From: Bacteroidota bacterium
Lineage (GTDB): Bacteria > Bacteroidota > Bacteroidia > Chitinophagales > Chitinophagaceae
Direction of reading: 5' to 3'
Assembly (NCBI GenBank): GCA_947452905.1
Contig: CANGEP010000011.1
Location: 1-59,773 of the forward strand
Length of the DNA stretch: 59,773 nucleotides
Of the stretch, positions 9,701 to 18,500 are shown in pieces. The translations under genes were made by a program, and so were the position numbers. Under the pieces are notes generated by a model. It was not told where the DNA came from and did no database searches. It saw nothing but the letters and a program-made list of their open reading frames with translations. The stretch's first letter is position 1. Every line of letters begins with the position of its first letter.

Positions 9701-9955
9701 AACTTTTATGTAGAAGATGGTTCTTATGTAAGAATTAAGCAATTAAGTGTTGGTTATACAATTGATCCAGCTAAATTGAAAAAATATGGTATAGATAAAG
9801 CACGTATTTATTTACAAGGTGCTAACTTATTTACCCTTACTAACTATTCTGGTTTAGATCCAGAAATTCCTGGTAGCTCAACATCATTTGGTGTTGATTG
9901 GGGTAACTATCCTCCTTCTAGAACATTTAACATAGGAGTAAGCCTTACTTTTTAA
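6758..9955 (+). CDS. SusC/RagA-family TonB-linked outer-membrane transporter
   Basis: 1065 residues from the ATG at 6758, chosen because the signal peptide MRKFLRLITVPLLLLGLVANAQ starts there; the open frame to 6713 adds 15 residues without signal character. After cleavage follow a carboxypeptidase-regulatory-like domain (about 24-100), the TonB-box-like EIVVTGY (about 108), a plug with SVFVRGI-type and DPxxIESIQVLKDGQAAIYGARGSAGVI motifs, and a long barrel. The YEDINKDGTIDDKDR segment near residue 880 is typical of SusC. It imports oligosaccharides bound by SusD. Codon use is more C-ending (aac, ttc) than in neighbours, consistent with high expression. The SusD gene follows after 29 bases. 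Confidence 0.96.
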   Translation: MRKFLRLITVPLLLLGLVANAQTRTIKGQVVSATDGKAVAGATISVNGSKVAAIASEDGSFAVTASGTVTLSVKSVGFSGKSVTVAAGQNTVKVALTEESSQLNEIVVTGYTAQKRKEITGAVSVVSVKDMKSVPSGTAEQMLQGQASGVTIIGSGSPGEPSNVFVRGITSFGNSTPLVIVDGVQSAPGDLSSFRDLSASDIESIQVLKDGQAAIYGARGSAGVIIVTTKKGRGKASITYESFVGIQTPKTGNVWNKLDAQGMADLYFLAAKNSGAVDANGNVTSPQYGTGKTPVLPDYIRYGDKSGYSGAVDLTKYNNNYSKGDIFLIVPANKKGTDWWDVMFDPAAMQSHTITATGGQEKSSYLFSLNYFDQKGTLLNTFLKRYSARMNTTYNVKNNIRIGENLYIYYKQNPRIGNNQEGNAVNNTAWEQPIIPVLDAGGGFGGTSGSGLGNSSNPYANQMRQKDNQNNEWVMQGNVFAEVDFAKHFTAKTVFGGNLGNYHGFYHNFRSYENAENGSSNGYGEYSGYNNNYNWTNTLNYSNIFKENHSVKLMAGYEVLKVAGRQVGGSRVNYFSDNADYLSLNTGSPIGQNNYSDYYKTTGNSILAKVDYAYKDKYLVGLNGRRDGSSVFGPDNRFGNFWSASAGWVVSQEDFFKNVKFINTLKVRGSYGILGSISNVGALNQYTLYGGSGGSSYYDLFGTSNSTVMGFYATNLGNTATGWEKDKILDFGFDATVLNNKLDITFDWYKKTVEGLLFQDQAPAVVGVGSQLPQVNIGDMQNTGIDLGLNYRGKVNNDLSYTVGVNVGAYKSEVVNIPGAAGFFESAYTHNTGPQVRNAIGHPVGSFFGYKIAGIFQSAADVAAWAKEPDAAPGRFKYEDINKDGTIDDKDRTFFGNPNPAFTAGVNLNVTYKRFDISTVLYGSFGNDILNETRYFQDFYPQFQNAKSIPLLTESWLPTRTNTKYPIVENNSYFSTNGVINNFYVEDGSYVRIKQLSVGYTIDPAKLKKYGIDKARIYLQGANLFTLTNYSGLDPEIPGSSTSFGVDWGNYPPSRTFNIGVSLTF

Positions 9956-9984
9956 TTTAATCAATAAAATAAATTAATTACATT

Positions 9985-11757
9985 ATGAAAAAATATAATT
10001 TTAAACATATAATGCCAGTGGTGCTTTCCTTCCTGGTTATTTTATATGCTTGTGATAAATCATACCTTGAGGTACCAGCGGCCGGCGCATTGAGCCAGGA
10101 CGTATTGGCAAACAAAATAGGTGTTGAAGCCTTATTAGTAGGCGCTTACTCATTGTTAGATGGAGAGGGTAGTTCTGCAGGTACCAATAACGGTCCTTGG
10201 GCAACTTCTTCTAGTAACTGGGTTTATGGTTCAGTTGCGGGTGGTGACGCTCACAAAGGATCAGATCCAGGTGACCAAAACTTGATCACTCCAATCGAAA
10301 GATGGAATGCTACACCTTCTAACTCATACTTAGATCAATTATGGCAACAACGTTTCGATGGCGTTCAACGTTCTAACGAAGCATTGAGAGTATTAAAATT
10401 AGCAAAAGACGTAACTGCTGCTGATGTTACTCGTATTACTGCAGAAGCAAGATTCTTACGTGGTCACTACCATTTTGAATTAGCTAAAAACTTCGGTAGT
10501 ATTCCTTATATCGATGAGTCTATCACTTATGCTGCTGGTAACTACTTAGTAGCAAATGGTCCAGCTTTGGCAAAAATTGAAGCAGATTTCGCTTATGCTT
10601 ATGCTAACTTACCTGAGACAATGTCTTCTGTAGGTCGTGCTAATAAGTGGGCGGCTGCTGCTTACTTAGCTAAGGTTTATATGTTTGAGAAAAAATTCGC
10701 AGAAGCAAGAACTTTATACACTGCTATTATTGCTAATGGTAAAACATCTTTAGGTGTTAAATACGATTTAGTAGCTAAATACGGTGATGTATTTGATCCT
10801 GCTAAAAAGAATAGCGCTGAGCATGTATTCTCTGTTCAAATGACTGTAAACGATGGTACTGGTGCAGCTAACGCTAACTCTGGTGACGCCTTAAACTTCC
10901 CTTATGGAGGTCAAACAGGATGTTGCGGATTCTTCCAACCATCTTTCTCTTTAGCAAATGCTTTCCAAGTGGATGCTAACGGATTACCTTTCTTAGATGA
11001 GTCTTACAATGCTAAGCCAATTAAATCTGATATGGGTATTTCTGCTGATAAGCCTTATACACCAGATTCTACAACTCCAATGGATCCTCGTGTTGACTGG
11101 ACAGTAGGTCGTCGTGGTGTTCCTTATTTAGATTGGGGTATCATGCCAGGTTCAACTTGGGTACGTGACCCAGCATCTGCTGGTCCTTACGAGCCATTAA
11201 AGCACTTGTTCCGTAAATCTCAAGTTGGTGTATTTACTGATGGTTCTTCTTGGACTAATGGTTTTACAGCAAACAACTATCCTTTAATTCGCTTTGCTGA
11301 TGTATTATTATTAGCAGCTGAAGCAGAGGTAAACGGTGGTGGTACTTTAGCACAAGCTTTAGCTTATGTTAACAGAGTTCGTACGCGTGCTTCAAATCCT
11401 GCTGGATTTGTAGGACCTACCAACAATGCTGGTTTAGTTTCTCCAACTAATTATAAAATTGGTTTATACACTTCATTTGCTGATGCTACTTACGCTATGA
11501 AAGCGATTCGTTTTGAGCGTAAAATTGAATTAGCGATGGAAGGTCACCGTTTCTATGATTTAACTCGTTGGGGTTCTGCAATTGCTAAAGCTGAATTAGA
11601 TGCTTATGCAGCTTCAGAAGTGAAACAAGGTTATAATACAATGGTTGGTGCGGTATACACTGCAAACAAATCTGAGTATTTACCTATTCCACAAACTCAA
11701 ATTGACAAATCTCAAAAAGATGGTAAATCAGTTTTAACTCAAAATCCTGGTTACTAA
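9985..11757 (+). CDS. SusD/RagB-family nutrient-binding lipoprotein
   Basis: 590 residues. The lipoprotein signal is a hydrophobic N terminus ending LYAC-D, so Cys near residue 23 would be acylated. Family features are the TPR-like helices with EARFLRGHYHFELAKNFG, the region WAAAAYLAKVYMFEKKFAEARTLY, and the C-terminal NYPLIRFADVLLLAAEAEVNGG...ALAYVNRVRTRA and RFERKIELAMEGHRFYDLTRWG blocks. It is the surface lid of the upstream SusC. A strong terminator follows at 11785, so susCD forms the first, probably most abundant, transcript of the locus. Confidence 0.96.
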   Translation: MKKYNFKHIMPVVLSFLVILYACDKSYLEVPAAGALSQDVLANKIGVEALLVGAYSLLDGEGSSAGTNNGPWATSSSNWVYGSVAGGDAHKGSDPGDQNLITPIERWNATPSNSYLDQLWQQRFDGVQRSNEALRVLKLAKDVTAADVTRITAEARFLRGHYHFELAKNFGSIPYIDESITYAAGNYLVANGPALAKIEADFAYAYANLPETMSSVGRANKWAAAAYLAKVYMFEKKFAEARTLYTAIIANGKTSLGVKYDLVAKYGDVFDPAKKNSAEHVFSVQMTVNDGTGAANANSGDALNFPYGGQTGCCGFFQPSFSLANAFQVDANGLPFLDESYNAKPIKSDMGISADKPYTPDSTTPMDPRVDWTVGRRGVPYLDWGIMPGSTWVRDPASAGPYEPLKHLFRKSQVGVFTDGSSWTNGFTANNYPLIRFADVLLLAAEAEVNGGGTLAQALAYVNRVRTRASNPAGFVGPTNNAGLVSPTNYKIGLYTSFADATYAMKAIRFERKIELAMEGHRFYDLTRWGSAIAKAELDAYAASEVKQGYNTMVGAVYTANKSEYLPIPQTQIDKSQKDGKSVLTQNPGY

Positions 11758-11784
11758 TTGAAATAGATTTTCAATAAATATTCA

Positions 11785-11815
11785 AGGGCTCCGAGTAATC
11801 GGGGCCCTTTTTTTT
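11785..11815 (+). terminator. rho-independent terminator after susD
   Basis: 10-bp stem AGGGCTCCGA (11785-11794) / TCGGGGCCCT (11799-11808) with one T-G pair, loop GTAA, then a run of eight T. It separates susCD from the oxidative operon that starts at 11873. Confidence 0.9.
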
Positions 11816-11834
11816 ATGCCTCCTTTTTGCTACC

Positions 11835-11864
11835 TTTAAAACAGAGAATTTACCCTGTTTTAAA
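11835..11864 (+). promoter_or_regulatory. perfect inverted repeat just before the FG-GAP gene
   Basis: TTTAAAACAG (11835-11844) and CTGTTTTAAA (11855-11864) are perfect 10-bp arms around a 10-base spacer. It ends eight bases before the ATG at 11873 and has no T-run, so it is more likely an operator or a translation-controlling hairpin than a terminator. Confidence 0.6.
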
Positions 11865-11872
11865 AACTATTT

Positions 11873-14800
11873 ATGCGATTTTTTGCTGTATACTTTTGCA
11901 TTGCTGCATTGTTTTTTTCTGCCTGTAATAGACAAAAACCTTTGTTCGAAAAATTAGAAGCTAACATTACTGGAATTCAATTTAACAATGAAATTAAAGA
12001 GACGGATTCTTTAAATGTATTAGATATTTCCAATGTATATAATGGAGGTGGGGTAGGCATCGGTGATTTTAATGGAGATGGACTTTCAGATATTTATTTT
12101 ACCGGCAATAAAGTGGCCAATAAACTTTACCTCAATAAAGGAGCGCTACATTTTACAGATATCACTACTGAAGCTGGAGTAGAGGGTGATGGTAAATGGA
12201 GTAGAGGTGTTTCTGTAGTGGATATAAACAATGATGGCAAAGCAGATATTTACATTAGCGCTACGCTTAATATTGATACCAATAAAAGAAAAAACATTTT
12301 ATATATCAATCAAGGCAATGATAAAAATGGAATACCGCATTTTAAAAACATGGCTATAGAATATGGCTTAGCGGATACTACTTATTCCACCATGGCTAAT
12401 TTCTTTGATTATGATAATGACGGGGATTTGGATATGTTTTTAGTAGTGAATGAAATTAAAGACCCTCATGTTCCCAATGTGTATCATCCGAAAAATCAAT
12501 TACCGGAATTATATAGTAGCTCAAAATTATTTCAAAATAATTGGGACACTAAATTGCAACATCCAGTTTTTAGCGATGTAACAGCAAAAGCGGGTATAGT
12601 TAAAGAAGGATATGGACATGGTGCAGTGGTCACTGATATTAATAAAGATGGCTGGCAAGATATTTATGTGACCAATGATTATTTACCTAACGATTATTTA
12701 TATATCAATAATCACGATGGCACATTCACCGATCATTTAAACGATTATTTTAAACATAGTTCTGTGAATTCGATGGGTACGGATGTGGCAGATGTTAATA
12801 ATGATGGCTTAATGGATTTTATAACATTAGATATGAATCCACGAGATAATTATCGTAAAAAAATGATGATGAATCCTAATAGTTATCAAACTTTCCAAAA
12901 CAACGAATTATATGGATATAATTATCAGTATGTTCGAAATACCTTACAAATAAATCAAGGCCCTAGAGTGAATCAACAAGATAGTATTGGGATTCCTATT
13001 TTTAGTGAGCTAGCCTATTTGTCTGGGATTGCCGAAACTGATTGGAGTTGGACCCCTTTGTTAGCGGATGTAGATAATGATGGACATCGTGATTTATTCG
13101 TGACCAATGGTTTTCCTAAGGATGTAACTGATCATGATTTTATAATGTACCGAAATAAGGCTTATAGCTTTGTTTCAAAATCACAATTATTAGTTGAAAT
13201 TCCAGAAGTTAAAATTCATAATTATTTATTTAAAAATAAAGGCGATTTAAGCTTTGAAGATAAATCGATTGATTGGGGTATGCAAACGCCTAGTTTTTCA
13301 AATGGAGCCGTATATGCCGATTTAGATAACGATGGCGACTTGGATTTAGTGATTAATAATATCAACGATAAAGCAAGTATCTACGAAAACAAACAAAGAC
13401 AATTACAACCCGAAGCCAGTCATTATATAAGATTTGAACTAGAAGGGGAAGCGCAAAATATTCAAGCTATAGGTTCAGAAATTACTATTTACTATGACCA
13501 TGGTAAAAAACAAGTAGCTGATCAAAGTCCGTATAGAGGTTATTTATCTACCCTGCAAAACACAGTACATTTTGGATTAGGCACTAGTACTGCTATCGAT
13601 TCGGCTATCATTGTTTTTCCTGCAGGGAAAATAGTAAAATTAGCTACCACCAAAGCAGATCAAGTTATTAAAGTTTCTACTAAAAATGCTTTACCCGCAA
13701 TTGGCAACAAAGAGGCTAATATCTTATTGGCTAAAAATACTTTGTTTACTGATGTGACTTCTGCATTGGGTATTAAATATGTACATACTCAAAACGATTT
13801 TATTGATTTCAACAATCAAAAATTATTACCCCATAAGTTTAGTGAATATGCGCCCGCTTTGGCAGTAGGGGATATAGATGGGAACGGAACAGAGGATTTA
13901 GTTTTAGGCGGTTCTGTAAATAACAGCGCACAAATATTATTGCAACAAAAAAACGGAACCTTTATACAAAAAGCTTTATTGCCTAAGCTTGGTTTTAATG
14001 CTAAACCAAATATGGATGAAGGCCTTTTATTAATTGATGTTGATGGGGATAATGATTTAGATTTAATTATTACAAGTGGGGGTTATGAAAACCCTATAGG
14101 ATCGGATGCTTATTTGGATAATTTGTATTTGAATGATGGAAAAGGAAATTTCAGCATTGCGGCCAATGCACTACCTGTCAACAAAACAAGCAAATTGTGT
14201 ATTAAAGCAGTAGACTATGATAAAGACGGCGACTTGGATTTGTTTATAGGTGGAAGAGTAGATCCCTTGGCTTATCCAAAACCCGTTTCAAGTTTTTTAT
14301 ATCGAAATGATTCCAAAGACGGCATAGTAAAATATACAGATGTTACTAATACGATTGCTAAAGATTTGAAAAATATTGGCTTGGTATGTGATGCCCTATT
14401 TACCGATTTTGATAATGATGGCTGGATCGATTTAATAGTTACTGGCGAATGGATGCCCATCAGTTTCTTTAAAAATAATAAAGGAACGTTTACGAATATT
14501 ACTGCTGCTTCTGGTATTGCCAATCAAGTAGGTTGGTGGAATGGTATAACTGCTGGTGATTTTGATAAGGATGGTGATATAGATTATGTCATAGGTAATT
14601 TAGGGGGCAATTCATTTTACAAAGCTTCTGATACCTACCCTACAGTAATCTATGCTAAAGATTTTGATAATAATGGTTCTTTTGACGCATTCCCAGGTTT
14701 ATATTTAGCCACAAGTCATACTGATACAGTAAAAAAACTATACCCTGCACAAACTAGAGAGGATGCGGTTAAGCAGATGATTGGTTTGCGTGCTAAGTTT

Positions 14801-15451
14801 CAGAATTTTAAAACCTATGCAGGGGCAACACTGGATCAATTGTTTACCCCAGAGCAAATGAAAGGGGCTTTGCAATTAAAAGCAAATTATTTTTCCTCCG
14901 CTTATGTTCAAAATAAGGGTAATGGTAAATTCGAAATTACTCCACTGCCAATGGCTGCCCAGGTATCCACTTTAAATGGAATGCAAGTTGACGATTTTGA
15001 TGGGGATGGTAATTTGGATATTGCCATAAATGGGAATGATTTTGGCACCGAAGTTTCGGTGGGAAGATATGATGCACTTAATGGCTTAATTATGATGGGA
15101 GATGGTAAGGGAGCTTTTGCACCTAAAACTATTTTAGAGGCTGGCTTATTTGTTCCAGGCAATGGAAAGGCGTTGGTTAAATTAAGAAATGCAAATGGGA
15201 ACTACTTATTGGCGGCATCACAAAATAGAGGGCCTTTAAAAGTATTTACTTGTAAGTCCGCTACTGCGAGTTTTTCAATTTTACCTACCGATGTATCGGC
15301 ATTAATAGAGTATAAAAATGGGAGCAAAAGAAAAGAGGAGTTTTATTATGGACAATCATTTTTATCACAATCAGGTCGCTTTATCATAAAAGATGAAAAA
15401 ATTAAATCAATCACAGTAATAGATTATAAAGGGAACAAAAGAATTATTTAA
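11873..15451 (+). CDS. FG-GAP/VCBS-repeat lipoprotein with UnbV (CRTAC1-like) domain
   Basis: 1192 residues. The N terminus MRFFAVYFCIAALFFSAC-N is a lipoprotein signal. About fourteen calcium-loop motifs of the D-x-(D/N)-x-(D/N)-G type recur, for example DFNGDGLSDIY, DINNDGKADIY, DYDNDGDLDMF, DVDNDGHRDLF, DYDKDGDLDLF and DFDGDGNLDIA. They indicate two integrin-like beta-propellers. Between them, at about residues 520-600, lies an ASPIC/UnbV segment (AIGSEITIYY ... GYLSTLQNTVHFGLG ... IIVFPAGK). Such proteins often sit beside SusCD in Bacteroidota; their biochemical role is unknown, and surface glycan or protein binding is only a guess. It starts an operon that runs with gaps of 25 bases or less to 23922. 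Confidence 0.88.
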   Translation: MRFFAVYFCIAALFFSACNRQKPLFEKLEANITGIQFNNEIKETDSLNVLDISNVYNGGGVGIGDFNGDGLSDIYFTGNKVANKLYLNKGALHFTDITTEAGVEGDGKWSRGVSVVDINNDGKADIYISATLNIDTNKRKNILYINQGNDKNGIPHFKNMAIEYGLADTTYSTMANFFDYDNDGDLDMFLVVNEIKDPHVPNVYHPKNQLPELYSSSKLFQNNWDTKLQHPVFSDVTAKAGIVKEGYGHGAVVTDINKDGWQDIYVTNDYLPNDYLYINNHDGTFTDHLNDYFKHSSVNSMGTDVADVNNDGLMDFITLDMNPRDNYRKKMMMNPNSYQTFQNNELYGYNYQYVRNTLQINQGPRVNQQDSIGIPIFSELAYLSGIAETDWSWTPLLADVDNDGHRDLFVTNGFPKDVTDHDFIMYRNKAYSFVSKSQLLVEIPEVKIHNYLFKNKGDLSFEDKSIDWGMQTPSFSNGAVYADLDNDGDLDLVINNINDKASIYENKQRQLQPEASHYIRFELEGEAQNIQAIGSEITIYYDHGKKQVADQSPYRGYLSTLQNTVHFGLGTSTAIDSAIIVFPAGKIVKLATTKADQVIKVSTKNALPAIGNKEANILLAKNTLFTDVTSALGIKYVHTQNDFIDFNNQKLLPHKFSEYAPALAVGDIDGNGTEDLVLGGSVNNSAQILLQQKNGTFIQKALLPKLGFNAKPNMDEGLLLIDVDGDNDLDLIITSGGYENPIGSDAYLDNLYLNDGKGNFSIAANALPVNKTSKLCIKAVDYDKDGDLDLFIGGRVDPLAYPKPVSSFLYRNDSKDGIVKYTDVTNTIAKDLKNIGLVCDALFTDFDNDGWIDLIVTGEWMPISFFKNNKGTFTNITAASGIANQVGWWNGITAGDFDKDGDIDYVIGNLGGNSFYKASDTYPTVIYAKDFDNNGSFDAFPGLYLATSHTDTVKKLYPAQTREDAVKQMIGLRAKFQNFKTYAGATLDQLFTPEQMKGALQLKANYFSSAYVQNKGNGKFEITPLPMAAQVSTLNGMQVDDFDGDGNLDIAINGNDFGTEVSVGRYDALNGLIMMGDGKGAFAPKTILEAGLFVPGNGKALVKLRNANGNYLLAASQNRGPLKVFTCKSATASFSILPTDVSALIEYKNGSKRKEEFYYGQSFLSQSGRFIIKDEKIKSITVIDYKGNKRII

Positions 15452-15468
15452 TTAAAAAATAGTGTGTT

Positions 15469-16803
15469 ATGAAAATTAAGTTAGGTTATTTTTTAGGTTT
15501 TGCATGCATCCTGATTATGATGTTTTCTTGTAATCAAAAACCTGTCTCCAAGCCTTTAGATTCAGTAGATATTTTAATAAATAACGAAGATCAACTTACT
15601 CAAATCATTATTTATGATGTATTTACTCCTCCAGTGGCAAGTCGAATATATGTATACTCATCCATTGCTGCCTATGAAGCTATTCGTCATTTAAATAATG
15701 CACCTTCTGTTGCCGAAAAATTAAATGGGTTTGACAAAATGCCAATGCCAGATAAAAGTAAAAAATATGATTTTACTTTAGCTGCAACAAAAGCATTTTT
15801 TAAAGTAGCAAGAAATGTAAAAGTATTTAGTGTAGATTCTTTAAATGCTTATGAGAAATCGGTGTATGATAATTATAAAGCACAAATTGATCCTGCCGTG
15901 TATGAGGCCTCTGTGGCTTATGGTGATACTATTGCCTCAGTAGTTTTAAAAAGAGCAAAAACGGATGGCTATTTTATTTCCAGAGGGAAAGCTAAATATT
16001 TAGGTAGTAATGAACCTGGCAAATGGCGTCCTACACCTCCCGATTATCTAGATGGAGTAGAATGGTGTTGGAATACTATGAAACCCATGGTATTAGATTC
16101 TGCATCACAGTTTGCCCCAGCAGTTCCTCCAAAATATGACACTAAGCCGGGCTCTACTTTTTATAATTTGGTGAAAGAAGTGTATGATATCAATAAAAAT
16201 TTAACGCCCGAGCAAAAACTAATTGCTAAATATTGGGACGATAATCCATTTGTAATTGAGCATGCTGGACATATGACATTTGGCAATAAAAAAATTACAC
16301 CAGGTGGTCACTGGATGGGTATAGCTGCTCAAATTATTAAGCAAGAAAAAGCAGATCCTGTAAAAGCAGCGCAAACATTTGCTTTAACATCAATTGCTTT
16401 ATTTGATGGCTTTATCTCTTGTTGGGATGAGAAATATAGAAGCTCTTATGTTAGACCAGTAACTGTAATTAAAGATATTATGGACAAGGACTGGATGCCT
16501 TTTTTACAAACACCACCTTTCCCAGAGTACACTAGTGGTCATAGTACTATCACTGCCTCTGCTGCAACAGTACTTACAAAATTGTACAGAGATAATTTAG
16601 TGTTTGAAGATTCTAGCGATTACAAATACATTGGTTTAAAACGTAAGTTTAGTTCTTTAAGTGCAGCTGCTGATGAATGTTCTATGAGCAGAGTATATGG
16701 AGGTATTCATTATACCATTAGTGTTAATACAGGGGCTGCGATGGGAAAACAAGTAGGCGGGTTAATTAATCATAAGATTTTGGAACAATCCGAAAACAAA
16801 TAA
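15469..16803 (+). CDS. vanadium-dependent haloperoxidase / PAP2-superfamily lipoprotein
   Basis: 444 residues with a lipoprotein signal (FACILIMMFS-C21). The complete vanadate/phosphate-binding triad is present: K-x6-R-P as K322...R329-P, S-G-H at 356-358 (PEYTSGHST) and S-R-x5-H at S407-R408...H414. The N-terminal half is helical, as in vanadium haloperoxidases. The same fold also gives acid phosphatases, so halide oxidation versus phosphoester cleavage cannot be decided from sequence. It sits 17 bases after the FG-GAP gene and 8 before the first GMC gene, in an operon for glycan processing. Confidence 0.87.
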   Translation: MKIKLGYFLGFACILIMMFSCNQKPVSKPLDSVDILINNEDQLTQIIIYDVFTPPVASRIYVYSSIAAYEAIRHLNNAPSVAEKLNGFDKMPMPDKSKKYDFTLAATKAFFKVARNVKVFSVDSLNAYEKSVYDNYKAQIDPAVYEASVAYGDTIASVVLKRAKTDGYFISRGKAKYLGSNEPGKWRPTPPDYLDGVEWCWNTMKPMVLDSASQFAPAVPPKYDTKPGSTFYNLVKEVYDINKNLTPEQKLIAKYWDDNPFVIEHAGHMTFGNKKITPGGHWMGIAAQIIKQEKADPVKAAQTFALTSIALFDGFISCWDEKYRSSYVRPVTVIKDIMDKDWMPFLQTPPFPEYTSGHSTITASAATVLTKLYRDNLVFEDSSDYKYIGLKRKFSSLSAAADECSMSRVYGGIHYTISVNTGAAMGKQVGGLINHKILEQSENK

Positions 16804-16811
16804 ACATAATT

Positions 16812-18500
16812 ATGGCTACAACTAATCATTACGATGCAATTGTTATTGGTTCAGGAATGAGTGGTGGATGGGCGGCTAAAGAACTATGTGAAAAAGGATT
16901 AAAAACATTGGTACTCGAAAGAGGGCGAGACGTGGTGCATTTAAAAGATTATCCTACAGCGACTAAACAGCCATGGGAGTTTCCGCATCGCAAAGGCAAA
17001 ACAGCTAGCATGGTAAAAGAGAATCCAATAGCTGATCGTTGTTATGCTTACAATGAAACCTCCGAGCATTTTTTTGTAAAAGATAAAGAGCACCCCTACA
17101 TTCAAGAAAAGCCTTATGATTGGATTAGGGGCTATCAAGTAGGTGGAAAATCATTGTTATGGGCAAGACAAACACAGCGTTGGAGCAAATATGATTTTGA
17201 AGGTCCTGCGCGTGATGGTTTCGGTAATTGGCCCATTACTTATGATGATTTAGCGCCTTGGTATACACATGTAGAAATATTTGCTGGTATTAGCGGCAAC
17301 TATGATAATCTTGACACTTTGCCAGATAGTCATTTTTTACCTGCTTGGGAAATGAACGATGTAGAAAAGCAAATGCAAAAAAGCATCATGGGTAAATTTA
17401 CAGATAGAAACGTGGTACAAGGAAGATGCGCGCATCTTACTAAACCTGCACCTATTCATATCGAACAAGGACGTAATCAGTGTCAAGCAAGAAGTATGTG
17501 TGAAAGAGGTTGCCCCTTTGGTGGTTATTTTAGTTCCAACTCATCTACGATTCCTTGGGCACAGAGAACAGGTAATTTAACATTACAAACAAATGCAGTG
17601 GTGCATTCGATCATTTATGATGAGGCATCACAAAAAGCATCTGGTGTGCGTGTGGTTGATGCGGTTACTAAAAAAGCAACCGAGTATTATGCAAAAATAA
17701 TTTTTTTAAATGCAGCTACTTTAAACACCAATCTAATTTTATTGAACTCTACCTCAAAACGTTTCCCAAATGGTTTAGGAAATGATAGTGGATTATTAGG
17801 AAAATATATTGCTTTTCATAATTACCGCGGTAAGTTATCGGCTAGTATCGAAGGTCCTTTAGATTCTTATTATTATGGACGTAGACCTACTCAGCCCATG
17901 ATGCCTAATTTTAGAAATGTACATAAACAAGAAACCGATTTTTTAAGAGGATATATGACCTTTTTTGGCGCTGGTAGGGGTAATGCGGGGGGTGAAGAAA
18001 CGGATGGTATTGGGGGTAATTATAAAGAGGCTATTACAGAACCAGGTGGATGGTATGTTTCTATGATGATGCAAGGGGAGACTATTCCTAAAGAAACCAA
18101 TCATGTAAGATTGAGTAGTGAACATAAAGATGAATGGGGTATCCCACAATTAATTACTTCGGTGGATTATGATGATAACGATGTGAAATCGATGAACGAT
18201 TTTATTGCTCAAGGTTCTGAAATGTTGGCGGCTGCAGGTTGTAAGAATATAGTTTCTAATGATACAAGGCAAGCGCCAGGTTTAGATATTCATGAAATGG
18301 GCGGAGTGAGAATGGGTAAGGATCCTAAAACCTCTTTGCTAAATGAATTTAATCAAATGCATCATTGTAAAAATGTATTTGTAACTGACGGAGCTTGCAT
18401 GGTGAGTACGAGTACCCAAAATCCTTCATTAACTTTTATGGCTATTACCGCAAGGGCAGCTAATTATGCAGTAGAAGCTTTAAAAAAAGGAGCACTATAG
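16812..18500 (+). CDS. GMC-family FAD oxidoreductase, copy 1, with C-x5-C-x3-C motif
   Basis: 562 residues. The N-terminal FAD dinucleotide motif is GSGMSGGWAAKEL (about 13-25) and the C-terminal GMC signature is HEMGGVRMGKDP and NVFVTDGACMVSTSTQNPSLTFMAITARAA. Cysteines C224, C230 and C234 form C-x5-C-x3-C, the spacing used for the 3Fe-4S cluster in catalytic subunits of bacterial FAD-glucose dehydrogenases. No signal peptide is seen, and no gluconate-2-dehydrogenase small subunit or cytochrome gene lies nearby. The likely reaction is oxidation of a sugar hydroxyl, perhaps C3, to a keto-sugar; that is inference. The next gene begins on the following base. Confidence 0.88.
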   Translation: MATTNHYDAIVIGSGMSGGWAAKELCEKGLKTLVLERGRDVVHLKDYPTATKQPWEFPHRKGKTASMVKENPIADRCYAYNETSEHFFVKDKEHPYIQEKPYDWIRGYQVGGKSLLWARQTQRWSKYDFEGPARDGFGNWPITYDDLAPWYTHVEIFAGISGNYDNLDTLPDSHFLPAWEMNDVEKQMQKSIMGKFTDRNVVQGRCAHLTKPAPIHIEQGRNQCQARSMCERGCPFGGYFSSNSSTIPWAQRTGNLTLQTNAVVHSIIYDEASQKASGVRVVDAVTKKATEYYAKIIFLNAATLNTNLILLNSTSKRFPNGLGNDSGLLGKYIAFHNYRGKLSASIEGPLDSYYYGRRPTQPMMPNFRNVHKQETDFLRGYMTFFGAGRGNAGGEETDGIGGNYKEAITEPGGWYVSMMMQGETIPKETNHVRLSSEHKDEWGIPQLITSVDYDDNDVKSMNDFIAQGSEMLAAAGCKNIVSNDTRQAPGLDIHEMGGVRMGKDPKTSLLNEFNQMHHCKNVFVTDGACMVSTSTQNPSLTFMAITARAANYAVEALKKGAL

